From: an uncultured Bacilli bacterium
GTDB lineage: Bacteria; Bacillota_I; Bacilli_A; RF39; UBA660
Direction of reading: 5' to 3'
DNA: 64,000 nucleotides
Assembly: GCA_944358305.1 (NCBI GenBank)
Contig: CALVQK010000001.1
Coordinates: forward strand, 99,103-163,102
Positions 16,273 through 24,225 of the stretch are shown piece after piece. Every line of letters starts with the position of its first letter. Positions within the stretch are counted from its first letter, which is position 1. The notes under the pieces were generated by a model. That model did not search any database and was not told the DNA's origin. It saw only the letters and a program-made list of their open reading frames with translations. Both the position numbers and the translations under genes were made by a program.

Positions 16273-17264
16273 AACTATCCACATATTTAAAAGACAAACT
16301 TTATGCTTTCATTATCTTTATCGCTTATATAATTGTCTTAATTCTATTTTTAATTGCCTTAAAACTTTCTAGTAGTATAATTATCTTTATCACTGTTTTC
16401 ACTACCATTATCTTTTTTATCATATTATTTTATGATTATTTTAGAAAAAGGAAATTCTATTTAGAACTTTTAGAAAAGTTAGATAATTTAGATCAAAAAT
16501 ACCTTTTAATAGAAATGCTCCTTGAACCTAACTTTTTAGAAGGTAAAATCCTTTATCAAGTCTTAGATGAAGTAAATAAAAATGAACATGATTTAATAAG
16601 TGAATTAAAACAAAAAGAACAAGACTTCAAAGAGTATATAGAGCTTTGGATTCATGAAGTTAAACTTCCTCTTGCGAGTCTTACTTTAATGAATAGAAAA
16701 GATACAAATACCTTAAGAGAGTTAAAAAGAATAGAAGATGATGTTGAACAAATTCTTTACTATGTAAGATGTGAAAATGCTAATAATGATTATTTAATAA
16801 AAGAATGGAATCTTGAAAATATCGTTAAAAATGTTGCATTAAGAAATAAAGATGATTTACTTGCTTTGTCTATAGATCTAAAAGTAAATAATTGTAACTT
16901 AAAAGTATTAACAGATTCTAAATGGCTAGAATTTATTATTAATCAAATTGTTAGTAATAGTATTAAATATAAAAAAGATAAAGACTCTTTCATTGAAATA
17001 ACAGGCAAAGATTTAGAAAATAGCGTTACTATCACAATCTATGACAATGGTAAAGGTATTAGTAAAAGTGACTTACCACGTGTTTTTAAAAAGACTTTTA
17101 CAGGTGAAAATGGAAGAGGAACTAAAGCGACGGGCATGGGTCTTTACTTATGTAAAGAATTATGTGAAAAATTAGGTCATAAAATAGAGATTACCTCATG
17201 TTTAGGAGAGTATACTAAAGTTGTTATAACTATCTATAAAAAAGGCTTTTATAATTTAGATTAA
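16269..17264 (+). CDS. Sensor histidine kinase, BceS-like (second module)
   Basis: The 331-residue kinase has two N-terminal membrane helices (about 12-32 and 38-58) with a minimal loop. The phospho-acceptor is in W-I-H-E-V-K-L-P (about residue 129), the N-box is Q-I-V-S-N-S-I-K-Y, G1 is D-N-G-K-G-I, and G2 is A-T-G-M-G-L-Y-L. The small loop implies it senses through the transporter encoded downstream. A hairpin, AATCTTAC with GTAAGATT (17263-17284), follows the stop but lacks a T-run, so some transcripts may continue into the ABC genes. Confidence 0.87.
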   Translation: MKLSTYLKDKLYAFIIFIAYIIVLILFLIALKLSSSIIIFITVFTTIIFFIILFYDYFRKRKFYLELLEKLDNLDQKYLLIEMLLEPNFLEGKILYQVLDEVNKNEHDLISELKQKEQDFKEYIELWIHEVKLPLASLTLMNRKDTNTLRELKRIEDDVEQILYYVRCENANNDYLIKEWNLENIVKNVALRNKDDLLALSIDLKVNNCNLKVLTDSKWLEFIINQIVSNSIKYKKDKDSFIEITGKDLENSVTITIYDNGKGISKSDLPRVFKKTFTGENGRGTKATGMGLYLCKELCEKLGHKIEITSCLGEYTKVVITIYKKGFYNLD

Positions 17265-17352
17265 TCTTACAAAAAAGTAAGATTTAGTAATGTTAAACAA
17301 ACGACAAATAACATAATTAATAGTATATTATCTACTACAAAGGAGGAATTTT

Positions 17353-18120
17353 ATGACTAATTTATTAAAAATTGATAATATTGAGAAGTATTATGGATCT
17401 AGAAGTGGATTAACCAAAGCGATTAATAATATTTCTTTTGAAGTAAGTAAAGGTGAATTTGTTGCTATCATGGGATCATCTGGTAGTGGTAAAACAACCT
17501 TACTTAACTGTATTTCAACTATTGATAGAGTAACATCGGGTCATATTTATATGGAGGAGCGCGATATTACTAAATTAAAAGGTAATGATTTAAACAGGTT
17601 TAGAAGGGAAGAGTTAGGTTTTATTTTTCAAGACTTTAATTTACTTGATACTCTAACTGCTTATGAAAATATTGCTTTAAGTCTTTCTATTCAAGATAAA
17701 AGTTATCATGATATTGATAAACTTATTAAAGATACTGCAAAAAAGTTAGGAATAACTCATATTTTAAATAAGTATCCATATCAAATGAGTGGAGGTGAAA
17801 AGCAAAGAGTTGCTAGTGCTAGGGCCATTATTACAGAGCCTAAATTAATTCTTGCCGATGAACCAACTGGAGCCTTAGACTCTAAATCTAGTAAGATGTT
17901 ACTTGATAGCTTTAATTATTTAAATGAAGAGTTGGATGCTACTATTTTAATGGTAACTCATGATGCTTTTACAGCAAGTTATGCTAAAAGAGTTATCTTT
18001 ATTAAAGATGGTAAAGTCTTTAATGAAATTATAAGGGGAGATAAAAATAGAAAAGAGTTCTTTGATGAAATAATTGATGTAGTAACCCTTTTAGGAGGGG
18101 ATTTAAATGATGCTCTTTAA
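17353..18120 (+). CDS. ABC transporter ATP-binding protein, BceA-like (second module)
   Basis: The 255-residue ATPase has Walker A G-S-S-G-S-G-K-T-T, Q-loop F-I-F-Q-D-F, signature M-S-G-G-E-K-Q-R, Walker B L-I-L-A-D-E-P and switch V-T-H-D. It is close in sequence to the ATPase at 2802. It overlaps the permease start by 14 bp or fewer. The region 17265-17352 upstream has an AT-rich stretch with room for a regulator-controlled promoter and a strong AAAGGAGG ribosome site, so the transporter genes can probably be induced separately from the kinase genes. Confidence 0.88.
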   Translation: MTNLLKIDNIEKYYGSRSGLTKAINNISFEVSKGEFVAIMGSSGSGKTTLLNCISTIDRVTSGHIYMEERDITKLKGNDLNRFRREELGFIFQDFNLLDTLTAYENIALSLSIQDKSYHDIDKLIKDTAKKLGITHILNKYPYQMSGGEKQRVASARAIITEPKLILADEPTGALDSKSSKMLLDSFNYLNEELDATILMVTHDAFTASYAKRVIFIKDGKVFNEIIRGDKNRKEFFDEIIDVVTLLGGDLNDAL

Positions 18121-20167
18121 ACTAGCTTTCAAAAATATTAAGAAAAGTGTTAGTGACTATGCTATTTACTTTTTTACTCTAGTTCTTGGTGTTGCCATAT
18201 TCTATGTTTTTAATGCCATAGACTCACAAACTGCCATGATGAAAGTATCAGAGAGTACTAGAGATATTATAGACTTAATGTTAAATATGTTAAGTGGTGT
18301 CTCAGTTTTTGTTTCTTGTGTTCTAGGCTTTCTCATAATTTATGCTTCTAGATTTTTAATGAAAAGAAGAAATAAAGAGTTTGGTATTTACATGACTCTT
18401 GGTATGAGTAAAGGTAAAATTTCTAAAATACTAGTAGTAGAAACATTCTTAATTGGTTTATTATCATTAGTAGTAGGACTAGTTTTAGGTTGTGCTTTAT
18501 CACAAGTAATGAGTGTTATCGTTGCTAATATGTTTGAAGCAGACCTTACAGAATTTACTTTTGTCATAAGTACTAACGCTATTGTTAAGACTATAATTTA
18601 CTTTGGTATAATGTATTTACTTGTTATGATATTTAATACTATTAGTGTGTCACGCTGTAAATTAATAGATTTAATAAATGCTAACAAGAAAACAGAGACT
18701 ATTAAATTAAAGAATCCTTATCTATGCACAGTTATCTTTATAATAGCAGTTGCAATACTAGGATACTCTTATTATTCTGTAACAATTGATGTAGAGAATT
18801 TAAGAGAGACTTGGCAGATATTCTTAATTATAGGTCTTGGAGCCTTAGGCACATTTTTACTATTCTTTTCACTATCAGGACTCGTTTTAAGAGTATTACA
18901 GCACTTTAAGAAGTTCTATTATAAAGGACTAAATAGTTTCACTATAAAACAGTTTAGTAGTAAGATTAATACAACAGTATTCTCCATGACTATTATATGT
19001 TTAATGTTATTTGTAACAATCTGTGTCTTCTCAAGCTGTATGTCAATGAAAAATGCCATGACATCTAACTTACAAGAGTTAGCACCTATTGATATTCAGT
19101 TATTAAAAACTAGAGATATACCAAGAGAGTTTATTGAAGAATATGGTTATAGTGAACAGCAAGTAAATAATTCCTATCAAAGTATAGAAGATGATTTAAA
19201 TAGTGTAGGCTTTGATATAAACAATTATTACAAAGATATAGTCCATATTAATACTTACACAACTAATGAACTTACTGTTAGAAGTACTTTAGGTAGTGCT
19301 TATGATGAGATATATAAGAAATATCCATTTATGACCTATGATGCAATAGAAGAGATTGTTACAATAAGTGACTATAATAAAGCTGCTAAAATACTTGGCC
19401 TTGATACATATACCTTAGATGATGATGAGTATTTAGTAATAGCAGATTATGATAATATGGTTGGTGTTAGAAATGCTGCTTTAGAGTTAGATACACCTAT
19501 TACTATTTCAGGTAAAACATATTATCCTAAATACGATAAATGTACGGATGGCTTTTTAGAGATATCCAATAGTCATATAAATGATGGAGTATTTATTGTT
19601 CCCGATAGTGCAGTTAGTAGTTTAACTGTAGAAAATGAGTATTTATATGCAAATTATAAAGCTGTGTCCGATGAAGAAAAACAAGAGATAGAAGATTTAT
19701 TAATAAGTAAAAGTGATGCTCTTACAAATATTGGCTCAACAATCAGTGCTGGTACAAGACTTTCTATTTATGAAGGGAGTGTAGGACTTGGCGCTTTAGT
19801 AACCTTTATTGGCCTATATCTTGGAGTAATCTTCTTAATAAGTAGTGCTGCTATTCTTGCCTTAAAAGAGTTAAGTGAAGCGACAGAAAACAAAGAAAGA
19901 TTTAAAATGATAAGAAAAATAGGGGCAGATGAAAAACTAATTAATAAAGCTCTATTTAGACAAATAGCAATCTTTTTCTTAGCACCGTTAGTAATTGCCA
20001 TCATTCATTCAATCTTTGGTATAATGTTTTGTAACTACATCTTAGAAACATTTGGTAATGAGAGTTTATTACTAGCTATAGTCTTAACTGCTATATTCTT
20101 AATACTTATCTATGGAGGATATTTATTAATTACCTATTATTGTAGTAAAAGAATAATTAAAGAATAA
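18107..20167 (+). CDS. ABC transporter permease, BceB-like (second module)
   Basis: The 686-residue membrane protein has the FtsX-type helix pattern (one helix, a bundle at about 60-190, a pair at 205-265, one near 300, and a bundle at the C-terminus) around a large extracellular domain at about residues 325-560. ATG 18107 and ATG 18110 are adjacent; the paralogue at 3557 starts at the equivalent of the second (M-L-F-K-L-A). The extracellular domain has little likeness to that of the first permease. A terminator follows at 20177. Confidence 0.85.
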   Translation: MMLFKLAFKNIKKSVSDYAIYFFTLVLGVAIFYVFNAIDSQTAMMKVSESTRDIIDLMLNMLSGVSVFVSCVLGFLIIYASRFLMKRRNKEFGIYMTLGMSKGKISKILVVETFLIGLLSLVVGLVLGCALSQVMSVIVANMFEADLTEFTFVISTNAIVKTIIYFGIMYLLVMIFNTISVSRCKLIDLINANKKTETIKLKNPYLCTVIFIIAVAILGYSYYSVTIDVENLRETWQIFLIIGLGALGTFLLFFSLSGLVLRVLQHFKKFYYKGLNSFTIKQFSSKINTTVFSMTIICLMLFVTICVFSSCMSMKNAMTSNLQELAPIDIQLLKTRDIPREFIEEYGYSEQQVNNSYQSIEDDLNSVGFDINNYYKDIVHINTYTTNELTVRSTLGSAYDEIYKKYPFMTYDAIEEIVTISDYNKAAKILGLDTYTLDDDEYLVIADYDNMVGVRNAALELDTPITISGKTYYPKYDKCTDGFLEISNSHINDGVFIVPDSAVSSLTVENEYLYANYKAVSDEEKQEIEDLLISKSDALTNIGSTISAGTRLSIYEGSVGLGALVTFIGLYLGVIFLISSAAILALKELSEATENKERFKMIRKIGADEKLINKALFRQIAIFFLAPLVIAIIHSIFGIMFCNYILETFGNESLLLAIVLTAIFLILIYGGYLLITYYCSKRIIKE

Positions 20168-20176
20168 CATAATTTA

Positions 20177-20209
20177 AAAGGAGTCGATTTTGACTCCTTT
20201 ATTTTTTTG
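20177..20209 (+). terminator. Intrinsic terminator after the second Bce module
   Basis: A perfect 9-bp stem, AAAGGAGTC with GACTCCTTT, with a 6-base loop and a T-rich tail. Confidence 0.85.
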
Positions 20210-20311
20210 TCAATAATTATATATTAGTCTGATAACTAAACGATAACAGTGTTGACAAATTAATTTTAAAATGTTAAAGTCTTTATAATATTTTGAAGAG
20301 GTGTAGTAAGT

Positions 20312-20398
20312 ATGAGAAGTATTTTTAAAGAAAAAGTTACTTTTATTTTAGTCTCTATAAAACTTTCTTTAAGCATGCTTCCATCTTTCACATTTTAA
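20312..20398 (+). CDS. Putative leader peptide upstream of the RelA/SpoT paralogue
   Basis: A 28-codon ORF starts at ATG 20312 with a good ribosome site (AGAGGTG, 8 bases upstream) and ends at 20398, just 6 bases before a strong terminator hairpin. The peptide is basic at the N-terminus (M-R-S-I-F-K-E-K) and Leu/Ser-rich after that. A TTGACA box at 20252-20257 with TAAAGT 17 bp later could drive it. Placement between promoter and terminator suggests a translated leader in an attenuator; it could also be a free small peptide. Confidence 0.45.
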   Translation: MRSIFKEKVTFILVSIKLSLSMLPSFTF

Positions 20399-20404
20399 TA
20401 TTCT

Positions 20405-20436
20405 GCGTTGGGCAACAAGGCTCAACGCCTTTTTTG
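20405..20436 (+). terminator. Terminator/attenuator before the RelA/SpoT paralogue
   Basis: GCGTTG (20405-20410) pairs with CAACGC (20423-20428), extended inward by a G-C pair, followed by six T. It lies between the leader ORF and the gene at 20468 with no other promoter seen between, so read-through would control that gene. Confidence 0.7.
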
Positions 20437-20467
20437 TATATAAAAGAAAATTAAACGGAGGTGTTAT

Positions 20468-21911
20468 ATGAATAATCTAACTTTTAATGATTTAGTTTTA
20501 AAAGTTGCCGAATATAATATTGAAGGCCTTGAAAAAATTAGAAAAGCCTATCATTATGCTGAAAAATTACATCAAGGGCAAAAAAGACAGAGTGGGGAGC
20601 CTTACATTACCCATCCTTTAAATGTTGCTTATATCTTAGCAGAAATGCATGCCGATACCGATACAATCTGTGCTGCTCTTTTGCATGATACTATAGAGGA
20701 TACAGATATTACAAAAGAAGAACTTGCTAGAGAATTTGGACCTGATGTTGCTAATCTAGTAGATGGTGTTACAAAGATAAGTAAAATGAACTTTTCATCT
20801 AAACAAGAAAAAAAATCTTGCCAATACTAGAAAGATAATAACTAGTATTAGAGAAGATGTTAGGATTATCATAATTAAACTAGCAGATAGATTACATAAT
20901 ATGAGAACATTACAGTTTAAAACTAAATTTAAACAGCAAGAAAATTCAGTAGAAACAATGGAAATATTTGTACCACTTGCTTACTATATAGGAGCTTATA
21001 GAATTAAAAGTGAACTTGAAGATATATCATTACAATACCTTTATCCTGATGATTATAAAAGAGCAGAAGAAATAAAACAAAAAGTAGAAAGAGAAAGTAA
21101 ATCTTGTTTAAACGAAATGTTATTAACTATAAATGATATATTAACTAATGAAGAGATTCCTCATGAAATAAAAGTAAGAACTAAAAATATATATGGTATA
21201 TGTAAAAGATTAAAAGCTGGAGATAAATTATCTGATATACATGATTTACTATCTTTAAAAGTAATGGTTGATACCATTGATAATTGTTATTCAACTCTAA
21301 GATTAATTCATTTTGAATATCATCCTATGAACTATAGATTTAAAGATTATCTTTGTAATCCTAAAACTAATATGTATAGATCACTTCATACAACTGTATT
21401 TGGTGCTGATGATAGATTAGTTCAAACTCAAATTAGAACTTTTGATATGGATAAGATTGCTTCCTTTGGCTTAACTGCCTATTGGGATATAAATAAAGGA
21501 AATGCCAGAGAAGTTATGCAAGAAGATTTAAAGAATAAATATCAATTCTTTAAATCATTAGTAGATATTGATAACGTATTTAGCGACAATAAAGAATTTG
21601 TTGATCAAGTAAAAGGAGAACTTTTTGCTAATAAGGTTTATGTATATACACCTAAAGGAGAAATAATAGAATTACCTGAAGGTTCAACTGTTATAGACTT
21701 TGCTTACAAAATTCATTCTGCTATTGGTAATGCCATGGTAGGTGTTGAAATAAATGGTGAAAAAGCTGATATAGGTAGTCCTCTTCATCTTAACGATAGG
21801 GTAAGAATAATTACCTCTTCAACAGCCACTGGCCCTAAAGAAGAATGGATAGAAAAAGCTAAAACAACAAGAGCCAAAAGAAAAATAAAAGAAAAGTTAA
21901 AAGAGATTTAA
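20468..21911 (+). pseudogene. RelA/SpoT paralogue, C-terminally short and frameshifted at an A8 run
   Basis: Two frames together encode about 480 residues of a (p)ppGpp synthetase/hydrolase. The first (20468-20830, 120 residues) has the HD hydrolase half-site: H-P-L-N, L-L-H-D and I-E-D-T. It stops after a run of eight A at about 20808-20815. Removing one A joins it to the second frame, which continues R-E-D-V-R-I-I-I-I-K-L-A-D-R-L-H-N (rest of the HD site), the synthetase domain and a TGS domain, then stops at 21911. The usual C-terminal helical, zinc-finger and ACT domains are missing. In the synthetase site the normal E-I-Q-I-R-T reads Q-T-Q-I-R-T and A-H-W reads A-Y-W, so synthesis is probably lost while the HD residues are complete. 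The frameshift may be real decay, slippage-based expression, or a sequencing error. Confidence 0.8.
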
Positions 21912-21917
21912 AAATAT

Positions 21918-21951
21918 AAAAAAATGAGGATAAGTTTTCCTCATTTTTATT
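21918..21951. terminator. Bidirectional terminator between the RelA/SpoT paralogue and proS
   Basis: AAAATGAGGA pairs with TCCTCATTTT across a short loop, with A-rich sequence on one side and T-rich on the other, so it can end both converging transcripts. Confidence 0.8.
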
Positions 21952-21952
21952 T

Positions 21953-23392
21953 CTAATAAGATTTACCCCAAATAACCATATGCTTAGCTTCCTTACCACA
22001 ACATATACATTTATCAGATAGATGTTTTTCCTCAAATGGTATACATCTAGAACCAGCACCTGTTATTTCTTTGATCTTTTCTTCACAATCATCATCACCA
22101 CACCACATGGCTCTAACAAATCCAGCTTTTTCTTCCATAGTTTTCTTCATTTCATTAATATCAGTCTCATCATAAATATGACTATCTAAAAATTCTTTCG
22201 CTTTATTATACATATCTTTTTGCATAACTTCAAATATCTCTTTTAGTTTATCACTAACTTTATCAATAGAAACTTCTATTTTTTCTCTTGTATCACGTCT
22301 TACAATAGTAACAGTAGAGTTTTCTATATCTCTTGGTCCTATTTCAATTCTTGTAGGAATACCTAAGACTTCCTGTTCGCTAAATTTAAATCCAGGAGTT
22401 TTATCCGAAAAATCTGCATTAACTCTAATACCATCTTTCTTTAATTGCTCTAGAAGTTCATTAGCTTTTTCACACACACCTTCTTTATGCATAGCGATTG
22501 GAATTATTTTAGTTTGAATAGGAGCGATTCTAGGTGGTAATATTAAGCCACTATCATCACCATGAACCATAATAAGCGCACCAATTATTCTTGTAGATAA
22601 TCCCCAAGAAGTTTCATTAACAACTTCAAGTTCATTATCTTTATTTAAAAACTTAATATCAAAAGCTTTAGCAAAACCATCACCAAAGAAATGACTAGTA
22701 CCAGATTGTAAAGCTCTACCATCATGCATCATTGCTTCGATAGTATAAGTATCCTTAGCACCTGCAAATTTCTCGCTTTCTGTTTTCTTTCCTTTTATTA
22801 AAGGAATAGCTAAATCGTTAGTAACAAAATCATAATAAATATCTAACATCATTTTTGTTCTGTCTTCTGCTTCTTTACTACTTGCATGAACTGTATGTCC
22901 CTCTTGCCATAAAAACTCTCTACTTCTAAGAAATGGTCTAGTTGTTTTTTCCCATCTTACAACAGAGCACCATTGATTATAAAGTAAAGGTAAATCACGA
23001 TAAGATTTAACTTCTTTTTGAAATTGATCACAAAATAAAGTCTCTGAAGTAGGGCGGATACATAAATTTTCTTCAAGTTTTGCATCTCCTCCTTTAGTTA
23101 CCCAAGCAACCTCAGGCGCAAAACCTTCAATATGATCTTTTTCTTTTTGTAGTAAACTCTCAGGTATTAATAAAGGAAAATAAACATTAGAAACTCCTGT
23201 TTCTTTAAATCTTTTATCTAAGTTATCTCTAATCATTTCCCAAATAGCATAACCATTAGGTTTATAAATCAAAAAACCCTTTACACTAGAATAATCACAT
23301 AATTTAGCTTCCATAACAACATCTGTATACCATTTAGCAAAATCCTCATTACGAGGGGTAATATTATTAACAAATTTTTTATCTTTACTCAT
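21953..23392 (-). CDS. proS: Prolyl-tRNA synthetase, archaeal/eukaryal-type
   Basis: The 479-residue class II synthetase charges tRNA-Pro. It has motif 2 around V-V-R-W-E-K-T-T-R-P-F-L-R-S-R-E-F, the W-Q-E-G-H-T segment, a C-terminal anticodon-binding domain and a zinc-binding tail with C-x-x-C (K-C-I-C-C-G) ending K-S-Y. The length and the lack of the large INS editing insertion mark it as the short, archaeal-like form found in some Firmicutes and Mollicutes. The upstream gene encodes a free editing enzyme, which makes up for the missing domain. Confidence 0.92.
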   Translation of the reverse strand: MSKDKKFVNNITPRNEDFAKWYTDVVMEAKLCDYSSVKGFLIYKPNGYAIWEMIRDNLDKRFKETGVSNVYFPLLIPESLLQKEKDHIEGFAPEVAWVTKGGDAKLEENLCIRPTSETLFCDQFQKEVKSYRDLPLLYNQWCSVVRWEKTTRPFLRSREFLWQEGHTVHASSKEAEDRTKMMLDIYYDFVTNDLAIPLIKGKKTESEKFAGAKDTYTIEAMMHDGRALQSGTSHFFGDGFAKAFDIKFLNKDNELEVVNETSWGLSTRIIGALIMVHGDDSGLILPPRIAPIQTKIIPIAMHKEGVCEKANELLEQLKKDGIRVNADFSDKTPGFKFSEQEVLGIPTRIEIGPRDIENSTVTIVRRDTREKIEVSIDKVSDKLKEIFEVMQKDMYNKAKEFLDSHIYDETDINEMKKTMEEKAGFVRAMWCGDDDCEEKIKEITGAGSRCIPFEEKHLSDKCICCGKEAKHMVIWGKSY

Positions 23393-23403
23393 AATTTTCT
23401 CCT

Positions 23404-23883
23404 TTATATATTAATATACATTATTTTATTTCCATGTTCTTCAATTATCTTAATTAAGTCATTAAAATCTAAAAATACAGTCGCTGTATTTTTATTAGGA
23501 TGAAATCCTACTTTCTCCTTAGAAGTTAAATCATTATCAAAAACAACTATAACTTCGCTATTTGTATCAAAAACTACCCCGAAGGGCGAAACAGCTCCTT
23601 GTTCTACATTTAGATATTTTTTTAATCTCTCACTACTAGCAAAACTAAGACGAGTGCTATTAAGTTTAGAAGCTAGTTCTTTAAAATCTATTTTTTTATT
23701 AGGATCACAAGATACTAAATAATGCACTTTACCATTAGCATTTCTAACAAAAACATTTTTAGGTATATAACCATTATTATCAAGTCCTATATCATGAATA
23801 TCTTCCATTGTATAGACAGGATCGTGTTTAACTAAATCATATTTAATCCCTTTATCATCAAGTAACTTTAAAATTTCATCCAT
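23404..23883 (-). CDS. YbaK/ProX-type Cys/Ala-tRNA-Pro deacylase
   Basis: The 159-residue protein belongs to the YbaK/INS trans-editing family, which hydrolyses mischarged tRNA-Pro. Family landmarks include H-D-P-V-Y-T near the start, K-N-V-F-V-R-N, the Lys/Ser segment around S-F-A-S-S-E-R-L, and G-A-V-S-P-F-G near 98-104. ATG 23883 is preferred over the upstream GTG because AGAGGTG lies 6 bases before it. It is 11 bp upstream of proS on the same strand and so in one operon with a synthetase that lacks its own editing domain. Confidence 0.85.
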   Translation of the reverse strand: MDEILKLLDDKGIKYDLVKHDPVYTMEDIHDIGLDNNGYIPKNVFVRNANGKVHYLVSCDPNKKIDFKELASKLNSTRLSFASSERLKKYLNVEQGAVSPFGVVFDTNSEVIVVFDNDLTSKEKVGFHPNKNTATVFLDFNDLIKIIEEHGNKIMYINI

Positions 23884-23969
23884 ACGTAGCACCTCTTTGT
23901 ACTAGATTCTACCATAAAGTAAAGAAAAAGGCAAAAAGTAATAAAATAAAAGAAAAAAGCCACTAATAA

Positions 23970-23999
23970 TTGACAAAATAATTATATTTTTTCTATAAT
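23970..23999 (+). promoter_or_regulatory. Promoter for the operon starting at 24025
   Basis: TTGACA (23970-23975) and TATAAT (23994-23999) with an 18-bp spacer: consensus housekeeping boxes. Confidence 0.8.
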
Positions 24000-24024
24000 A
24001 GCTTTGGAAAGGAATATATTGTAT

Positions 24025-24213
24025 ATGGGTTTAATAGTAAAGAACACAAGTTTTGATGAAACTGGTGATGATATTGATATTGGTAATGAAGTGATAATCA
24101 AAGATACAGGAATGACTGGGGTTGTCGTGATGAAAATAGGATCTATTTATCAAGTAAAAATAGGTAATGCAGTATCTTCCTATACTTATGATGAAATAGA
24201 AGTTAAGAAGTAA
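24025..24213 (+). CDS. Small beta-rich protein, function unknown
   Basis: The product has 62 residues. The TTG at 24004 lies in front of the ribosome site; ATG 24025 is the better start. The sequence D-I-G-N-E-V-I-I-K-D-T-G-M-T-G-V-V followed by I-Y-Q-V-K-I-G looks like a small SH3/KOW-like beta barrel. It has no membrane segment or Cys. It is the first gene after a consensus promoter and is 12 bp from the adenylate-forming enzyme gene, so they are co-transcribed. Confidence 0.6.
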   Translation: MGLIVKNTSFDETGDDIDIGNEVIIKDTGMTGVVVMKIGSIYQVKIGNAVSSYTYDEIEVKK

Positions 24214-24225
24214 AGGAGATTTTTT

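Noticed and set aside
17263..17291. Terminator between the second kinase and its transporter
   Set aside because: A good 8-bp stem exists, but no T-run follows on the plus strand, so I do not call termination.
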